Shown: piece after piece, positions 18,020-26,690 of the stretch
Position numbering within the stretch: the stretch's first letter is position 1
Layout of the letters: every line of letters begins with the position of its first letter
NCBI GenBank assembly: GCA_038117265.1
Contig: JAYOFO010000019.1
Coordinates: 1-36,855, forward strand
Origin: JAYPUG01 sp038117265
GTDB lineage: Bacteria; Pseudomonadota; Alphaproteobacteria; UBA6615
DNA: 36,855 bases
Direction of reading: 5' to 3'
Translations under genes and position numbers: made by a program
Notes under the pieces: generated by a model
The model's database searches: none
What the model was told of the DNA's origin: nothing
Seen by the model: only the letters and a program-made list of their open reading frames with translations

Positions 18020-19204
18020 ATGTCGGATTCGAAAGAAAACAGGGCTCTGCTACCCGCCGGACTGCACGACCTGCTGCCGCCGCGCGCGGCGCAGGAAGCC
18101 GAGACCGTTTCCGGCATCATCGGCGTGTTTCGTGCGTGCGGCTATGAGCAGGTGAAGCCGCCGCTCGTGGAATTCGAATCCACCCTCGTCGGCAACGGCT
18201 CGAGTGGCGGCGGCAGCCTCGCCGGCCAGATGTTCCGGCTGATGGACCCGGTGAGCCAGCGGATGATGGCCGTCCGCGCCGACATCACCCTGCAGGTCGC
18301 ACGGATCGCGGAGACGCGCCTGGGCGACGCGCCGCGGCCGCTGCGCCTGTCCTATGCCGGCCAGATTCTGCGGGTGCGCGGCAACCAGTTGCGGCCCGAA
18401 CGGCAATTCGCCCAGGTGGGTGTCGAACTGATCGGATCGCTCGATGTGGCGGCGGATATCGAGGTTGTGACCCTGGCGGCCGACGCGCTTCGTTCGGCGG
18501 GGATCGCGCAGCCGACCATAGACCTGAATTCGCCGGCGCTCGTTGCCGAGATCCTCTCGGGGATCGACCTTGAAGGTGCGACCGTCGCCGAGCTGCGCGC
18601 CGCGCTCGATCGCAAGGATGCCGGCGCGACGGGCGATATCCTGCGCGAGCACGGTGTCGCGTTCTCGGGTGCCGCGAAGGCGCTGTGCGCGATGATCGAG
18701 ACCGTGGGCCCCGCCGATGCGGTCATCGAGGAGCTTTCGGCGATCGATCTGCCGGACGGTGCCCGCGCCGAGGTGGCGCGGCTGGGCGCGGTCATTCGCG
18801 GGGTGCGTGCCGCCCTACCCGATCTGTCGCTGACGCTCGATCCGGTGGAGTATCGCGGTTTCGAATACCAGACCGGTGTCAGCTTCACCCTCTTTGCGGA
18901 GGGGATTCGCGGTGAGTTGGGGCGCGGCGGCCGCTACATCACCGATTCGGGGGAACCGGCCACGGGCGTTTCCCTGTTCATGGATTCCATATTGCGTGCG
19001 TTGCCGAAGCCGGCGACGGCGACACGGCTCTACCTGCCTCACGGCACCGCATTCGTGGAAGGCCAGGCGCTGCGCGCCAATGGCTGGATCACGGTCCTGG
19101 CACTCGCGCCGGAGACGCATCCCGCCGACGAGGCGCGGCGTCTCGGTTGTTCACACATCCTCGAAAACGGGAAACCGAAGGCGCTGGGCGCGCCCTCGGC
19201 CTGA
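18020..19204 (+). CDS. hisZ: ATP phosphoribosyltransferase regulatory subunit HisZ
   Basis: 394 residues resembling the catalytic core of histidyl-tRNA synthetase but without tRNA-charging function. HisZ partners a short-form HisG to make ATP phosphoribosyltransferase, the first step of histidine synthesis. Visible pieces are LLPAGLHDLLPPRAAQE at the N-terminus, the class-II motif-2-like MMAVRADITLQVARIA and LRLSYAGQILRV-GNQLRPERQFAQVGVELIG, and GRGGRY near residue 310. The chosen start, ATG 18020, matches the usual N-terminus; an in-frame start 13 codons earlier lacks support. hisG is not in this window. purA follows at 12 bases, the standard hisZ-purA pairing of many alphaproteobacteria. 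Confidence 0.93.
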   Translation: MSDSKENRALLPAGLHDLLPPRAAQEAETVSGIIGVFRACGYEQVKPPLVEFESTLVGNGSSGGGSLAGQMFRLMDPVSQRMMAVRADITLQVARIAETRLGDAPRPLRLSYAGQILRVRGNQLRPERQFAQVGVELIGSLDVAADIEVVTLAADALRSAGIAQPTIDLNSPALVAEILSGIDLEGATVAELRAALDRKDAGATGDILREHGVAFSGAAKALCAMIETVGPADAVIEELSAIDLPDGARAEVARLGAVIRGVRAALPDLSLTLDPVEYRGFEYQTGVSFTLFAEGIRGELGRGGRYITDSGEPATGVSLFMDSILRALPKPATATRLYLPHGTAFVEGQALRANGWITVLALAPETHPADEARRLGCSHILENGKPKALGAPSA

Positions 19205-19216
19205 CGGGAAGATACC

Positions 19217-20509
19217 ATGGCAAACGTCGCGGTGGTCGGGTCGCAATGGGGCGACGAAGGCAAGGGCAAGATCGTCGACTGGCTGTCGGAGCGGGCCGAC
19301 GTGGTCGTCCGCTTCCAGGGCGGGCACAATGCCGGCCACACGCTGGTCATTGGCGACAAGACCTACAAGCTGAGCCTGCTCCCTTCGGGCGTGGTGCGGC
19401 CCGACAAGATCAGCATCATCGGCAACGGCGTGGTCGTCGATCCCTGGGCCCTGCTCGGCGAGATCGACGCGATCGCAAAGATGGGTGTGGAGATCACCCC
19501 CGACACGCTGAAGCTCGCCGACAATGCGAGCCTGATCCTGCCGCTGCACCCCTATCTCGACAGGGCGATCGAGGAGGCGCGCGGCGCCGACAAGATCGGC
19601 ACGACCGGACGCGGAATCGGACCTGCCTACGAGGATAAGGTCGCGCGCCGGGCAATACGGGTTTGCGACCTGGCCGACCCTGCGGTGCTCGAGCAGCGCG
19701 TCGATCATCTGCTGTTCCATCACAACGCGTTGCTGCGCGGACTCGGTGCCGACGAGGTCGACAAGACCGACCTGCTGGCGCGAATCGACGAGATTTCGGA
19801 ACGCCTGCTGTCCTACGCGGCGCCGGTCTGGGAGTGGCTCGACGATGCGCGACGCGACGGCCGGCGGATCCTGTTCGAGGGCGCCCAGGGCGCGATGCTC
19901 GACGTCGACCACGGCACATATCCCTATGTGACCTCTTCCAACACCGTGGCTGGACAGGCTGCGGCGGGCTCGGGCACGGCACCCAGCGCGATCGGCTACG
20001 TGCTCGGCATCACCAAGGCCTATACCACGCGGGTCGGAAGCGGCCCGTTCCCCACCGAACAGATCAATGAGGTCGGCGAACGGCTGGGCGAACGCGGCCG
20101 CGAGTTCGGAACGGTCACCGGCCGGCGCCGTCGCTGCGGCTGGTTCGACGCGGTGATGGTCCGCCAGGCGATCCGCGTCGGCGGAATCCACGGGATCGCG
20201 CTGACCAAGCTCGACGTGCTCGATGGGCTCGACGAGATCAAGGTGTGCGTCGGCTACACGATCGATGGCGAGGCAGTGTCGCGCTTCCCGGCGGGAATCT
20301 CCGCTCAGGCCCGTGTTGAGCCGGTTTACGAGACGATGGACGGGTGGGAGACCAGCACGGCCGGTGCGCGGAGTTGGGCGGAACTTCCGGCGACGGCGGT
20401 GAAGTATGTGCGCCGGATCGAGGAGCTCATCGGCGCGCCGGTGGCGCTGTTGTCGACCAGCCCCGAGCGACTGGACACGATCCTCGTTCGCGATCCCTTC
20501 GCCGACTGA
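19217..20509 (+). CDS. purA: Adenylosuccinate synthetase
   Basis: Joins IMP and aspartate using GTP, the first committed step to AMP. The length of 430 residues is standard. Motifs in order: P-loop-like GSQWGDEGKGK near the N-terminus with the catalytic Asp, FQGGHNAGHT, GTTGRGIGPAYEDK, LFEGAQGAMLDVDHGTYP-VTSSN, and the GTP-base/IMP region TGRRRRCGWFD and KLDVLDGLDEIKVCVGY. The start ATG 19217 lies 12 bases after hisZ with GACGGGAAG at 19203-19211. Likely co-transcribed with hisZ. Confidence 0.98.
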   Translation: MANVAVVGSQWGDEGKGKIVDWLSERADVVVRFQGGHNAGHTLVIGDKTYKLSLLPSGVVRPDKISIIGNGVVVDPWALLGEIDAIAKMGVEITPDTLKLADNASLILPLHPYLDRAIEEARGADKIGTTGRGIGPAYEDKVARRAIRVCDLADPAVLEQRVDHLLFHHNALLRGLGADEVDKTDLLARIDEISERLLSYAAPVWEWLDDARRDGRRILFEGAQGAMLDVDHGTYPYVTSSNTVAGQAAAGSGTAPSAIGYVLGITKAYTTRVGSGPFPTEQINEVGERLGERGREFGTVTGRRRRCGWFDAVMVRQAIRVGGIHGIALTKLDVLDGLDEIKVCVGYTIDGEAVSRFPAGISAQARVEPVYETMDGWETSTAGARSWAELPATAVKYVRRIEELIGAPVALLSTSPERLDTILVRDPFAD

Positions 20510-20602
20510 CTGCCGTTAACCATCTGTTACGTTGCGACGGCCTAGAGTGGCCGGATCGCGGCCCTTGCGGTCGTGTCCGTATGGCTATTCGGGCGGTCCG
20601 AC

Positions 20603-22660
20603 ATGAGCGACGCTACCATGATTGCCGAAGACGTGTCGGCGGCCTCGGCCGGGCCGTCGGTGGCGGCTGACATCGAACTTTCGGCGGCGGAGATCCTGTT
20701 TGCGGACCGGTACCGGATTCAGCCCGATGTTGTGCTTCCCCATTTGAGCACGACATCGGCGCGCGCCTATCTGGCGACAGATACCAGCGACCCTAAGAAG
20801 GATATGTACGCGCTGGTCCTCGACCGTACCGGCCCGGCGCGCGGCCAGGCGCTCGTCACCGCCAAAAGCGTTCCACATGACGCGCTCACGAAGCCGGTGC
20901 GGTGGGGACGGGTCGACTGGAACGAGCCGGGCCGCCAGGAAAACGTGATCGTCCTCGAACAGCCGAGCGGGACGCCGTTGATGCCGTCGCTGAACGCCAC
21001 GGTCCAGCCCTGGACGGTACGCGAGCTCAAGCGCGATCTCCTGGCGCCGATCTTGGATCTCATCCGGCGGGTTCACGACGAACGGCTGACACACCGAAAC
21101 ATCCGCCCGACGAACCTCTTTCGCCGCGCGAGCGACGGCCAGGTCATGTCGGGGCAGTTCTACAGCGCTCCGGCCGGATACGATCAGCCGGCGATGTTCG
21201 AATCGCTGGAGCGCGCGCTGTGTCCGCCGATTGCACGTGGCAACGGCGACATGTCGGACGAAATGTCCGCGATCGGGGTCACGCTGCTGATCCTTGCGTT
21301 GGGGCGCAATCCGGTTGCCGGGATCGACGACAAGACACTGCTCACGCGCCGCGTCGAGGTCGGAAGCTACAATGCGATCCTCGGCGATACGAAGCTTCCC
21401 GCCGAACTGGCGCCGATCGTGCGCGCGCTGATGCGCGGCGAGGATCATGAGCGCTGGAGCTTGACCGATCTGTCGAACTGGGTGCACAGCGGGCGGGTCA
21501 ATCCGTCGCAGCCGATGCCTGGTGTTCGTGCCGACCGGCCGTTCGAGTTCAATGGACAGGCGGCCCACACGGCGCGCGAGCTCGCCTACATTCTCAGTAC
21601 AGACTGGACTGCCGCGGCCAAGGTTGCGGGCACCGAAACCATCGCACGATGGGTCGATCGCAGCCTCAAGAATCGCGACCTTGCAAAGGAGGTTGCCGAT
21701 TGCAGCCTCCTCGGTGTGGGTGGGCCGCGTCAGATGACCGACGACATCCGCCTGTCGCGCGTCATTGCCACGCTGGATCCCACTGGGCCCATACGGTTTC
21801 GCCGCATGACGGTGATGCCCGATGCGTTCGGGCCGGCAGCGGTGATGGCCGTGCAGGACAAGTCGCTGGCTGCCGACTTCACCGATCTGATTCTCGGAAA
21901 GCTGATGGGGTTCTGGCACGAGCTGCAGCTCCGCCCCAAGACCTGGATGGTCACGGCGAGCGAGGTGGCGGAGAAGGCCTCGATTTTCCTTGCCGAGACG
22001 GGCTCCGGATTCTCGATCGAACGATGTGCCTACGAGCTCAATCCCACGCTGCCGTGCCTGAGTCCGCTGGTTGGGAGGATGACCCCGACCCAGCCGCGTG
22101 AGATGCTCGAAGTCATCGAGGAGAAGGCAGGGCAGGGGGAACTGGCCTTCGATCGGCACATCGCCGCCTTCCTCGGCGCGCGTATCAACGGCAGCATCGA
22201 CCGCGAACTCGGCTACTATGCACGCGCCTCGGGCGAATTGCTCAGGCGCGTGGCACAGCTTCGGTTGCTGGCCTTCGTTCAGAGCAAGAACAGTTCGACG
22301 GCTGCGAAGAACCTGTTTGCTCTGTTCCTGGACAGCCTGCAGCCGATTTTCGACGAGTATCGCAACACCCGGTTGCGCGAGCAGCTTCTGAAGGACGCAC
22401 GGCGCGCCAAGGGAAGAGGAAGCCTCAACGATCTCGTTCGGATCATCGACAATGCGAAGACTCGTCGGTTGGATGAGCGGGGTTTCGAGATCGCACAGCG
22501 CCGTCAACTGGCCATCGAGGCGGAAGTGGCAAAGCTGCAGAAGGACGAGACGTTCCGCCAGCGCCAGGCCAACCGGCTGGGCCGCCAGATCGCGGCGAAC
22601 GTCGCCAGCGTGATCAGCATCCTGGTCCTGGGCGCGCTCGTCGTGACGCGGATGGGCTAG
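20603..22660 (+). CDS. Large tail-anchored protein with degenerate protein-kinase domain (probable pseudokinase)
   Basis: 685 residues. The N-terminal ~310 residues resemble a Ser/Thr kinase fold: a C-lobe helix IRRVHDERLTHRNIRPTNLF stands where HRDxKPxN belongs, and MSDEMSAIGVTLLILALGRNP matches the helix after the activation loop. The catalytic Asp of HRD is Asn166, the following Lys is Arg, no DFG is found (GQF at about that place), and no N-lobe AxK lysine is obvious, so phosphotransfer looks lost. Residues ~320-640 are helical and unrecognised. A single hydrophobic segment near the C-terminus (ASVISILVLGALVV) suggests a tail anchor with a cytoplasmic body. Start ATG 20603 was chosen over GTG 20573. 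It is followed at 4 bases by a polytopic membrane protein. Confidence 0.8.
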   Translation: MSDATMIAEDVSAASAGPSVAADIELSAAEILFADRYRIQPDVVLPHLSTTSARAYLATDTSDPKKDMYALVLDRTGPARGQALVTAKSVPHDALTKPVRWGRVDWNEPGRQENVIVLEQPSGTPLMPSLNATVQPWTVRELKRDLLAPILDLIRRVHDERLTHRNIRPTNLFRRASDGQVMSGQFYSAPAGYDQPAMFESLERALCPPIARGNGDMSDEMSAIGVTLLILALGRNPVAGIDDKTLLTRRVEVGSYNAILGDTKLPAELAPIVRALMRGEDHERWSLTDLSNWVHSGRVNPSQPMPGVRADRPFEFNGQAAHTARELAYILSTDWTAAAKVAGTETIARWVDRSLKNRDLAKEVADCSLLGVGGPRQMTDDIRLSRVIATLDPTGPIRFRRMTVMPDAFGPAAVMAVQDKSLAADFTDLILGKLMGFWHELQLRPKTWMVTASEVAEKASIFLAETGSGFSIERCAYELNPTLPCLSPLVGRMTPTQPREMLEVIEEKAGQGELAFDRHIAAFLGARINGSIDRELGYYARASGELLRRVAQLRLLAFVQSKNSSTAAKNLFALFLDSLQPIFDEYRNTRLREQLLKDARRAKGRGSLNDLVRIIDNAKTRRLDERGFEIAQRRQLAIEAEVAKLQKDETFRQRQANRLGRQIAANVASVISILVLGALVVTRMG

Positions 22661-22664
22661 GGCC

Positions 22665-23174
22665 GTGGCGAAGCAGAACTTCAAGAAGTCGGCGAAGCCG
22701 AAAACCGCGGGCAAGTCGGCAAAGGCCCGCGGCAAGGGTGGCGGCGTCTATATCTATACTCTGGTCGGCCTCATCGTGGTTGCCCTGATGATGTTCGCCA
22801 CGCCGGCGTTCGTCCTGTTCATGGTGGGCATCGTGCCCGCGATGGTTGCGGTCGTGGTCGATCGCGAGCCGGGGCGCAACGCCTCGCTGGCCGTGGCGGC
22901 GACGAACATCGCAGGCGTGGCGCCCTTCGTCGTCGAATTGCTGATCAACGGCCCGACCATGGCGCGCGCCATGTCGATGCTGACCGACGTGTTCGTGTTG
23001 GCCGTGATGTACGGGACCGCCGCCATCGGATGGGGGCTCGTCCTCGGCATGCCGAAGGTTGCTGCCGTCTATATCAACGTCACCAACGAGGCGCGGATAC
23101 AGGTGCTGCGCCGCGAGCAGAAACGTCTCGTCGATGAATGGGGTGAAGCGGTAAAGGAATTTCCCGCAGGCTAA
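22665..23174 (+). CDS. Polytopic membrane protein with lysine-rich N-terminus, partner of the pseudokinase gene
   Basis: 169 residues, GTG start. The first 24 residues hold nine Lys/Arg and are likely disordered and cytoplasmic. Hydrophobic segments lie near 28-46, 48-65, 76-93 and 104-132, giving about four membrane spans, followed by a charged C-terminal helix (RIQVLRREQKRLVDEWGEAV). No family is recognised. The start is 4 bases after the pseudokinase stop, so the two are almost certainly one operon, and both are membrane-bound, suggesting a complex. It converges on rpoH with only 7 bases between stops. Confidence 0.8.
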   Translation: MAKQNFKKSAKPKTAGKSAKARGKGGGVYIYTLVGLIVVALMMFATPAFVLFMVGIVPAMVAVVVDREPGRNASLAVAATNIAGVAPFVVELLINGPTMARAMSMLTDVFVLAVMYGTAAIGWGLVLGMPKVAAVYINVTNEARIQVLRREQKRLVDEWGEAVKEFPAG

Positions 23175-23181
23175 TGCGGAG

Positions 23182-24075
23182 TTACTGCGGGGCGGCGACC
23201 TGCTGCTCGATTGCCAAGTTCTTCATCGCCTTCTGGAGCTTCTCGAAGGCGCGCACCTCGATCTGGCGCACGCGTTCCCGGCTGATGTCGTACTCCTGGG
23301 AGAGGTCTTCGAGGGTGACGGGGTCCTCACGCAGCCTTCGCTCGGTGAGGATGTGACGCTCGCGCTCGTTGAGCACGCCCATCGCCTTGTCGAGCAACGA
23401 CTTGCGCTTCTCGAATTCGTCCTGCTCGACTAGTTCGGACTCCTGGGTCTCGGATTCGTCCACGAGCCAGTCCATCCATTCCCCGTCACCGTCGCCGTCC
23501 TTGCGCAGCGGGGCATTGAGCGAACCGTCCGGGCCCGCGAGGCGACGGTTCATCATCACCACATCGTTTTCCGAAACGCTAAGTTCCTTGGCGATGTGTG
23601 CGACCTGCTCGGGCGGCAGGTCGCCTTCGTCGAATGCCTGAAGCTTTCCCTTCATGCGGCGGAGGTTGAAGAACAGCTTCTTCTGCGCGGCGGTGGTCCC
23701 CATCTTCACGAGGCTCCAGGAATGCAGGATGTATTCCTGGATGGATGCGCGAATCCACCACATCGCATAAGTCGCGAGACGGAATCCGCGGTCGGGGTCG
23801 AACTTCTTGACCGCCTGCATGAGGCCGACATTGCCCTCCGAGATCAACTCGGCGACCGGAAGCCCGTAGCCGCGATAGCCCATCGCGATCTTCGCAACGA
23901 GGCGAAGGTGGCTGGTGACGAGTTGGTGTGCGGCGTCGACGTCCTCATGTTCCTGCCAGCGCTTGGCCAGCATGAACTCCTGCTGGGGTTCGAGCATCGG
24001 AAACTTGCGGATTTCCTGCAGGTACCGCGACAGGTTGCCTTCGGGCGTGAGCGAGGGAAGCTGCGGCGTAGCCAT
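23182..24075 (-). CDS. rpoH: RNA polymerase heat-shock sigma factor RpoH (sigma-32)
   Basis: 297 residues. Region 1.2/2 runs from LSRYLQEIRKFPMLEPQQE through region 2.3-2.4 (FRLATYAMWWIRASIQEYI). The RpoH-specific box QKKLFFNLR at 131-139 marks it as sigma-32 rather than the housekeeping factor, and region 4.2 ends the protein (TLEDLSQEYDISRERVRQIEVRAFEKL). It directs heat-shock gene transcription. FtsH, encoded in the same window, is the protease that turns over RpoH in well-studied bacteria. ATG 24075 follows TGGAGGATC with 8-base spacing. Alphaproteobacteria often carry two rpoH genes; only this one is seen here. Confidence 0.97.
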   Translation of the reverse strand: MATPQLPSLTPEGNLSRYLQEIRKFPMLEPQQEFMLAKRWQEHEDVDAAHQLVTSHLRLVAKIAMGYRGYGLPVAELISEGNVGLMQAVKKFDPDRGFRLATYAMWWIRASIQEYILHSWSLVKMGTTAAQKKLFFNLRRMKGKLQAFDEGDLPPEQVAHIAKELSVSENDVVMMNRRLAGPDGSLNAPLRKDGDGDGEWMDWLVDESETQESELVEQDEFEKRKSLLDKAMGVLNERERHILTERRLREDPVTLEDLSQEYDISRERVRQIEVRAFEKLQKAMKNLAIEQQVAAPQ

Positions 24076-24152
24076 TAGATGATCCTCCAGAACCCGAACC
24101 TGGGATACGGTCGATGGGTGTAGACGGTTCCGATGAACGAATTCTTGCCTGG

Positions 24153-24181
24153 AAATATGGTGATTTCGTGCCCGATGGCAA
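24153..24181 (-). promoter_or_regulatory. Candidate promoter for rpoH
   Basis: On the minus strand TTGCCA (24181-24176) is followed after 17 bases by ATATTT (24158-24153), in the 110-base gap between rluD and rpoH and about 80 bases before the rpoH start. It resembles a sigma-70 site. CACCATATTT also vaguely recalls a sigma-32 minus-10 element, which would imply autoregulation. The match is partial and unproven. Confidence 0.35.
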
Positions 24182-24185
24182 TGTT

Positions 24186-25175
24186 TTAGAGGGCCGCCAG
24201 GATTTCCGCCAGGTTCGCCATGTCTTCGGGAAGTTCTGTTTCGAAATCAATGTGTTCGCCGGTCGATGGATGCTCGAACCCGAGGCGGAACGCGTGCAGG
24301 GCCTGCCGCGGGAATGCGGCGATCGCCGCTGCCGGGGCATCGGGCACCGCCTTCAGGAGGGTGCGCCGGCCTGCCGCGCGACCGTAGGCCGGATCGCCGA
24401 CGATCGGGTGTCCGGCGTGCGACAGGTGCACGCGGATCTGGTGCGTTCGGCCCGTTTCGAGCCGGCATTCCAGCATGCTGGCGAGGCCGGCGCCGTACAC
24501 CTGCAGCGTGCGGTAGCGCGTGCGCGCCGGCTTGCCGCCGCGCGTGACCACGGCCATCTTCTTGCGGTTGCGCGGATTGCGCCCGATCGCGCCTTCCACC
24601 AGCCCGTCGGCGGGAACGGGCAGCCCCCAGGCGATAGCGCGGTAGGCCCTTGAAACTGTCCGCGCGGCGAACTGGCCAACGAGCGCCTCGTGCGCGGCCG
24701 CGGTCTTTGCCGCAACCATGACGCCGCTCGTGTCCTTGTCGAGCCGGTGGACGATGCCCGGTCGGCGCACGCCGCCGATGCCCGTCAGCCCGTCTCCGCA
24801 ATGGGCGATAAGGGCGTTGACGAGGGTATGGTCGGGATTGCCCGGCGCCGGGTGGACCACGAAGCCCGCGGGCTTGTCGATCACGATGATGTCGGCATCC
24901 TCGAACAGGATCGTCAGGGGAATGTCCTGACCGGCGGGCACCGGCGAGACCGGCGCCGGGATCGTCACGGCGAACCGCTCGCCCGCCGCGACCTTGAGGG
25001 CGGGTTGACGCACCACGGCGCCGGCGCGCGTGACGTGGCCCTCGGTGATCAGCGCCTTGAGCCGGGACCGCGAAAGGTGGCCCAGCGCCTCGGCCAGCAC
25101 CCGGTCGAGCCGCTGCCCCGCATGGCTCGCGCCGACGGTGACCTGCTCGACCGTTTCGTTGTTTTTTTGCGTCAT
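24186..25175 (-). CDS. rluD: 23S rRNA pseudouridine synthase, RluD type
   Basis: 329 residues. An N-terminal S4 RNA-binding domain (about 18-75, QRLDRVLAEAL...LSRSRLKALITEGHV) precedes the RsuA/RluA catalytic domain with the conserved HRLDKDTSG at 143-151, catalytic Asp146, and the C-terminal LETGRTHQIRVHLSHAGHPIVGDPAYG. RluD makes pseudouridines in helix 69 of 23S rRNA. RluC is an alternative, but the S4 domain spacing and the position next to rpoH favour RluD, the usual alphaproteobacterial arrangement. The start ATG 25175 was chosen over one 15 codons upstream, which would run into the divergent gene. Confidence 0.9.
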   Translation of the reverse strand: MTQKNNETVEQVTVGASHAGQRLDRVLAEALGHLSRSRLKALITEGHVTRAGAVVRQPALKVAAGERFAVTIPAPVSPVPAGQDIPLTILFEDADIIVIDKPAGFVVHPAPGNPDHTLVNALIAHCGDGLTGIGGVRRPGIVHRLDKDTSGVMVAAKTAAAHEALVGQFAARTVSRAYRAIAWGLPVPADGLVEGAIGRNPRNRKKMAVVTRGGKPARTRYRTLQVYGAGLASMLECRLETGRTHQIRVHLSHAGHPIVGDPAYGRAAGRRTLLKAVPDAPAAAIAAFPRQALHAFRLGFEHPSTGEHIDFETELPEDMANLAEILAAL

Positions 25176-25210
25176 GGCCTTAGACTGCGCGCCAACCGGG
25201 GGAGGGTGAA

Positions 25211-25513
25211 TTGAGCGCATTGGTCTTGCGTACGCTCGTGATCGTTCTGGGCATGCTGATCCTGGCCGCCTTCGCCGCGGTCATCTGGGGCATTGTCGTC
25301 GCCTCGAACGATGACGGCAACGGTGCGATCACCGAAACCCTGGAGGAACGCAGCCTGGGGCTGCCGTCCGCGGCGTGCCGGATCGTGCGCGCGACGACGG
25401 AAGGCGGCCTGCTGACCGTGGTGAGCGACGGGCCGGCGGGCGATCCGGAATGCAACCGCGTCTTCGTGGTCGATCTCGCCAGCGGCCGAATCCGGGCCGA
25501 GATCCGGCCGTGA
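25211..25513 (+). CDS. Small single-pass membrane protein of unknown function
   Basis: 100 residues from TTG 25211, a start supported by GGAGGG at 25201-25206. One hydrophobic helix at about 5-28 (LRTLVIVLGMLILAAFAAVIWGIVV) is followed by a short soluble domain with two cysteines (SAACRIV and DPECNRVF) and beta-strand-like sequence. The soluble part would lie in the periplasm if the helix is an uncleaved anchor. The gene is divergent from rluD and overlaps the threonine aldolase gene by GTGA. Similar small proteins next to rluD occur in other alphaproteobacteria as far as I recall, but I cannot name the family with certainty. Confidence 0.7.
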   Translation: MSALVLRTLVIVLGMLILAAFAAVIWGIVVASNDDGNGAITETLEERSLGLPSAACRIVRATTEGGLLTVVSDGPAGDPECNRVFVVDLASGRIRAEIRP

Positions 25514-26562
25514 GCGGCGCACCGGCGAACTTTGCCAGCGACAATGTGGCCGGTGCGTTGCCGGAGGTGGTCGCTGCGCTCGAGGCTGCGGCGCGGGCGT
25601 CGGCGATGCCCTATGGCAACGATCCCTGGACCGAGCGGTTCACCGCGCGGATGCGCGACATATTCGAATGCGATCTCGACGTCTTTCCCGTGGCGACGGG
25701 GACGGCGGCCAACGCGCTTGCCCTTTCGGCCCTGTGTCCGCCCTTCGGAACCGTGTTCTGCCACCCGCAGAGCCATGCGAACACCGACGAGTGCGGCGCC
25801 CCCGAATTCTATACGGGCGGCGCCAAGCTGAGCCTCGTCGGCGGCGAGGATGGCAAGATCGATCCGGCTGCCCTCGACGCCGCGCTGCACCGCGCACGGC
25901 CGCACGGGGTGCACAACATGCCGCCTGCCGCGGTGACGATCACCCAGGAGAGCGAGGCCGGAACCGTCTATGCCGCTGCGGAGATCGATTCGATTGCCGA
26001 GGTGGCCCGGCGCCATGGCCTTGCCCTGCACATGGACGGCGCGCGCTTCGCCAATGCGCTGGCAGCGCTCGGTTGCAGTGCGGCAGACGCGACCTGGCGG
26101 CGCGGGGTCGACGCGCTGTCCTTCGGTGCGACCAAGGGCGGCGCGATGGCGGCCGAGGCGGTCGTCTTCTTCCGGCGCGACCTGGCGTTGGCCTTTGGTG
26201 AGCGGCGCAAGCGTGGCGGGCACCTGCTCTCGAAGATGCGCTTTGTTTCGGCCCAGTTCGAGGGCTACCTCCGAGACGACGCATGGTTGCGCGCCGCGCG
26301 GGCAGCGAATGCGGGTGCGGCGCGCCTTGCTGCCGGACTGGCCGCGATCGATGGCGGCGCGCTCGTGCGTCCGGCCGACGCGAATATCGTTTTCGCGCGG
26401 TTGCCGCTGGCCGTCCTCGATCGGCTGGAGGCAAACGGCTTCGGTTTCTACCGGGCGGGAGATGACGGAACGATCCGGCTCGTGGTCGCGTGGAGTGCGA
26501 CCAATGCCGAGATCGACAGGTTTCTCGCGGCCGTGCGCGCGCAATTTGTAGCCGCGGCTTGA
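25510..26562 (+). CDS. ltaE: Low-specificity L-threonine aldolase
   Basis: 350-residue PLP enzyme (fold type I) cleaving L-threonine or allo-threonine to glycine and acetaldehyde. Evidence: N-terminal NFASDNVAGALPEVVAALE and YGNDPWTERF, the cofactor-contact run PVATGTAANALALSAL, the PLP aspartate LHMDGARFANALAALG, and the Schiff-base lysine in SFGATKGGAMAAEAVVFF, Lys209. The length is typical. GTG 25510 overlaps the upstream stop (GTGA), and the protein then begins SGAPANFASDN, matching the family N-terminus. It is the last gene before tRNA-Glu. Confidence 0.93.
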   Translation: MSGAPANFASDNVAGALPEVVAALEAAARASAMPYGNDPWTERFTARMRDIFECDLDVFPVATGTAANALALSALCPPFGTVFCHPQSHANTDECGAPEFYTGGAKLSLVGGEDGKIDPAALDAALHRARPHGVHNMPPAAVTITQESEAGTVYAAAEIDSIAEVARRHGLALHMDGARFANALAALGCSAADATWRRGVDALSFGATKGGAMAAEAVVFFRRDLALAFGERRKRGGHLLSKMRFVSAQFEGYLRDDAWLRAARAANAGAARLAAGLAAIDGGALVRPADANIVFARLPLAVLDRLEANGFGFYRAGDDGTIRLVVAWSATNAEIDRFLAAVRAQFVAAA

Positions 26563-26587
26563 AAAGGTGGCGCGCTTCGGCTATGTC
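26559..26587 (+). promoter_or_regulatory. Promoter of tRNA-Glu
   Basis: TTGAAA (26559-26564), an exact 17-base spacer and TATGTC (26582-26587) place a transcription start near 26594, about 20 bases before the mature tRNA 5' end. The minus-35 element overlaps the stop codon of the threonine aldolase gene. Good spacing and a near-consensus minus-35 make this the best promoter in the window. Confidence 0.6.
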
Positions 26588-26614
26588 CTGCGGACCGTTC
26601 CAAACGGCCACGGC

Positions 26615-26690
26615 GTCCCCTTCGTCTAGTGGCCTAGGACGCTGGCCTCTCACGCCGGAAACAGGGGTTCGAGTCCCCTAGGGGACGCCA
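26615..26690 (+). tRNA. tRNA-Glu (anticodon CTC), CCA encoded
   Basis: A full cloverleaf can be drawn. The acceptor is GTCCCCT 26615-26621 with AGGGGAC 26680-26686, discriminator G26687 and encoded CCA 26688-26690. The D-arm is GTCT/GGAC. The anticodon stem CTGGC/GCCGG (one T-G pair) encloses loop CTCTCAC with anticodon CTC. The T-arm is AGGGG-TTCGAGT-CCCCT. The sequence closely follows bacterial tRNA-Glu. CTC reads GAG, the commoner Glu codon in such a GC-rich genome. tRNA genes are frequent integration sites, relevant to the AT-rich scar right behind it. Confidence 0.97.
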
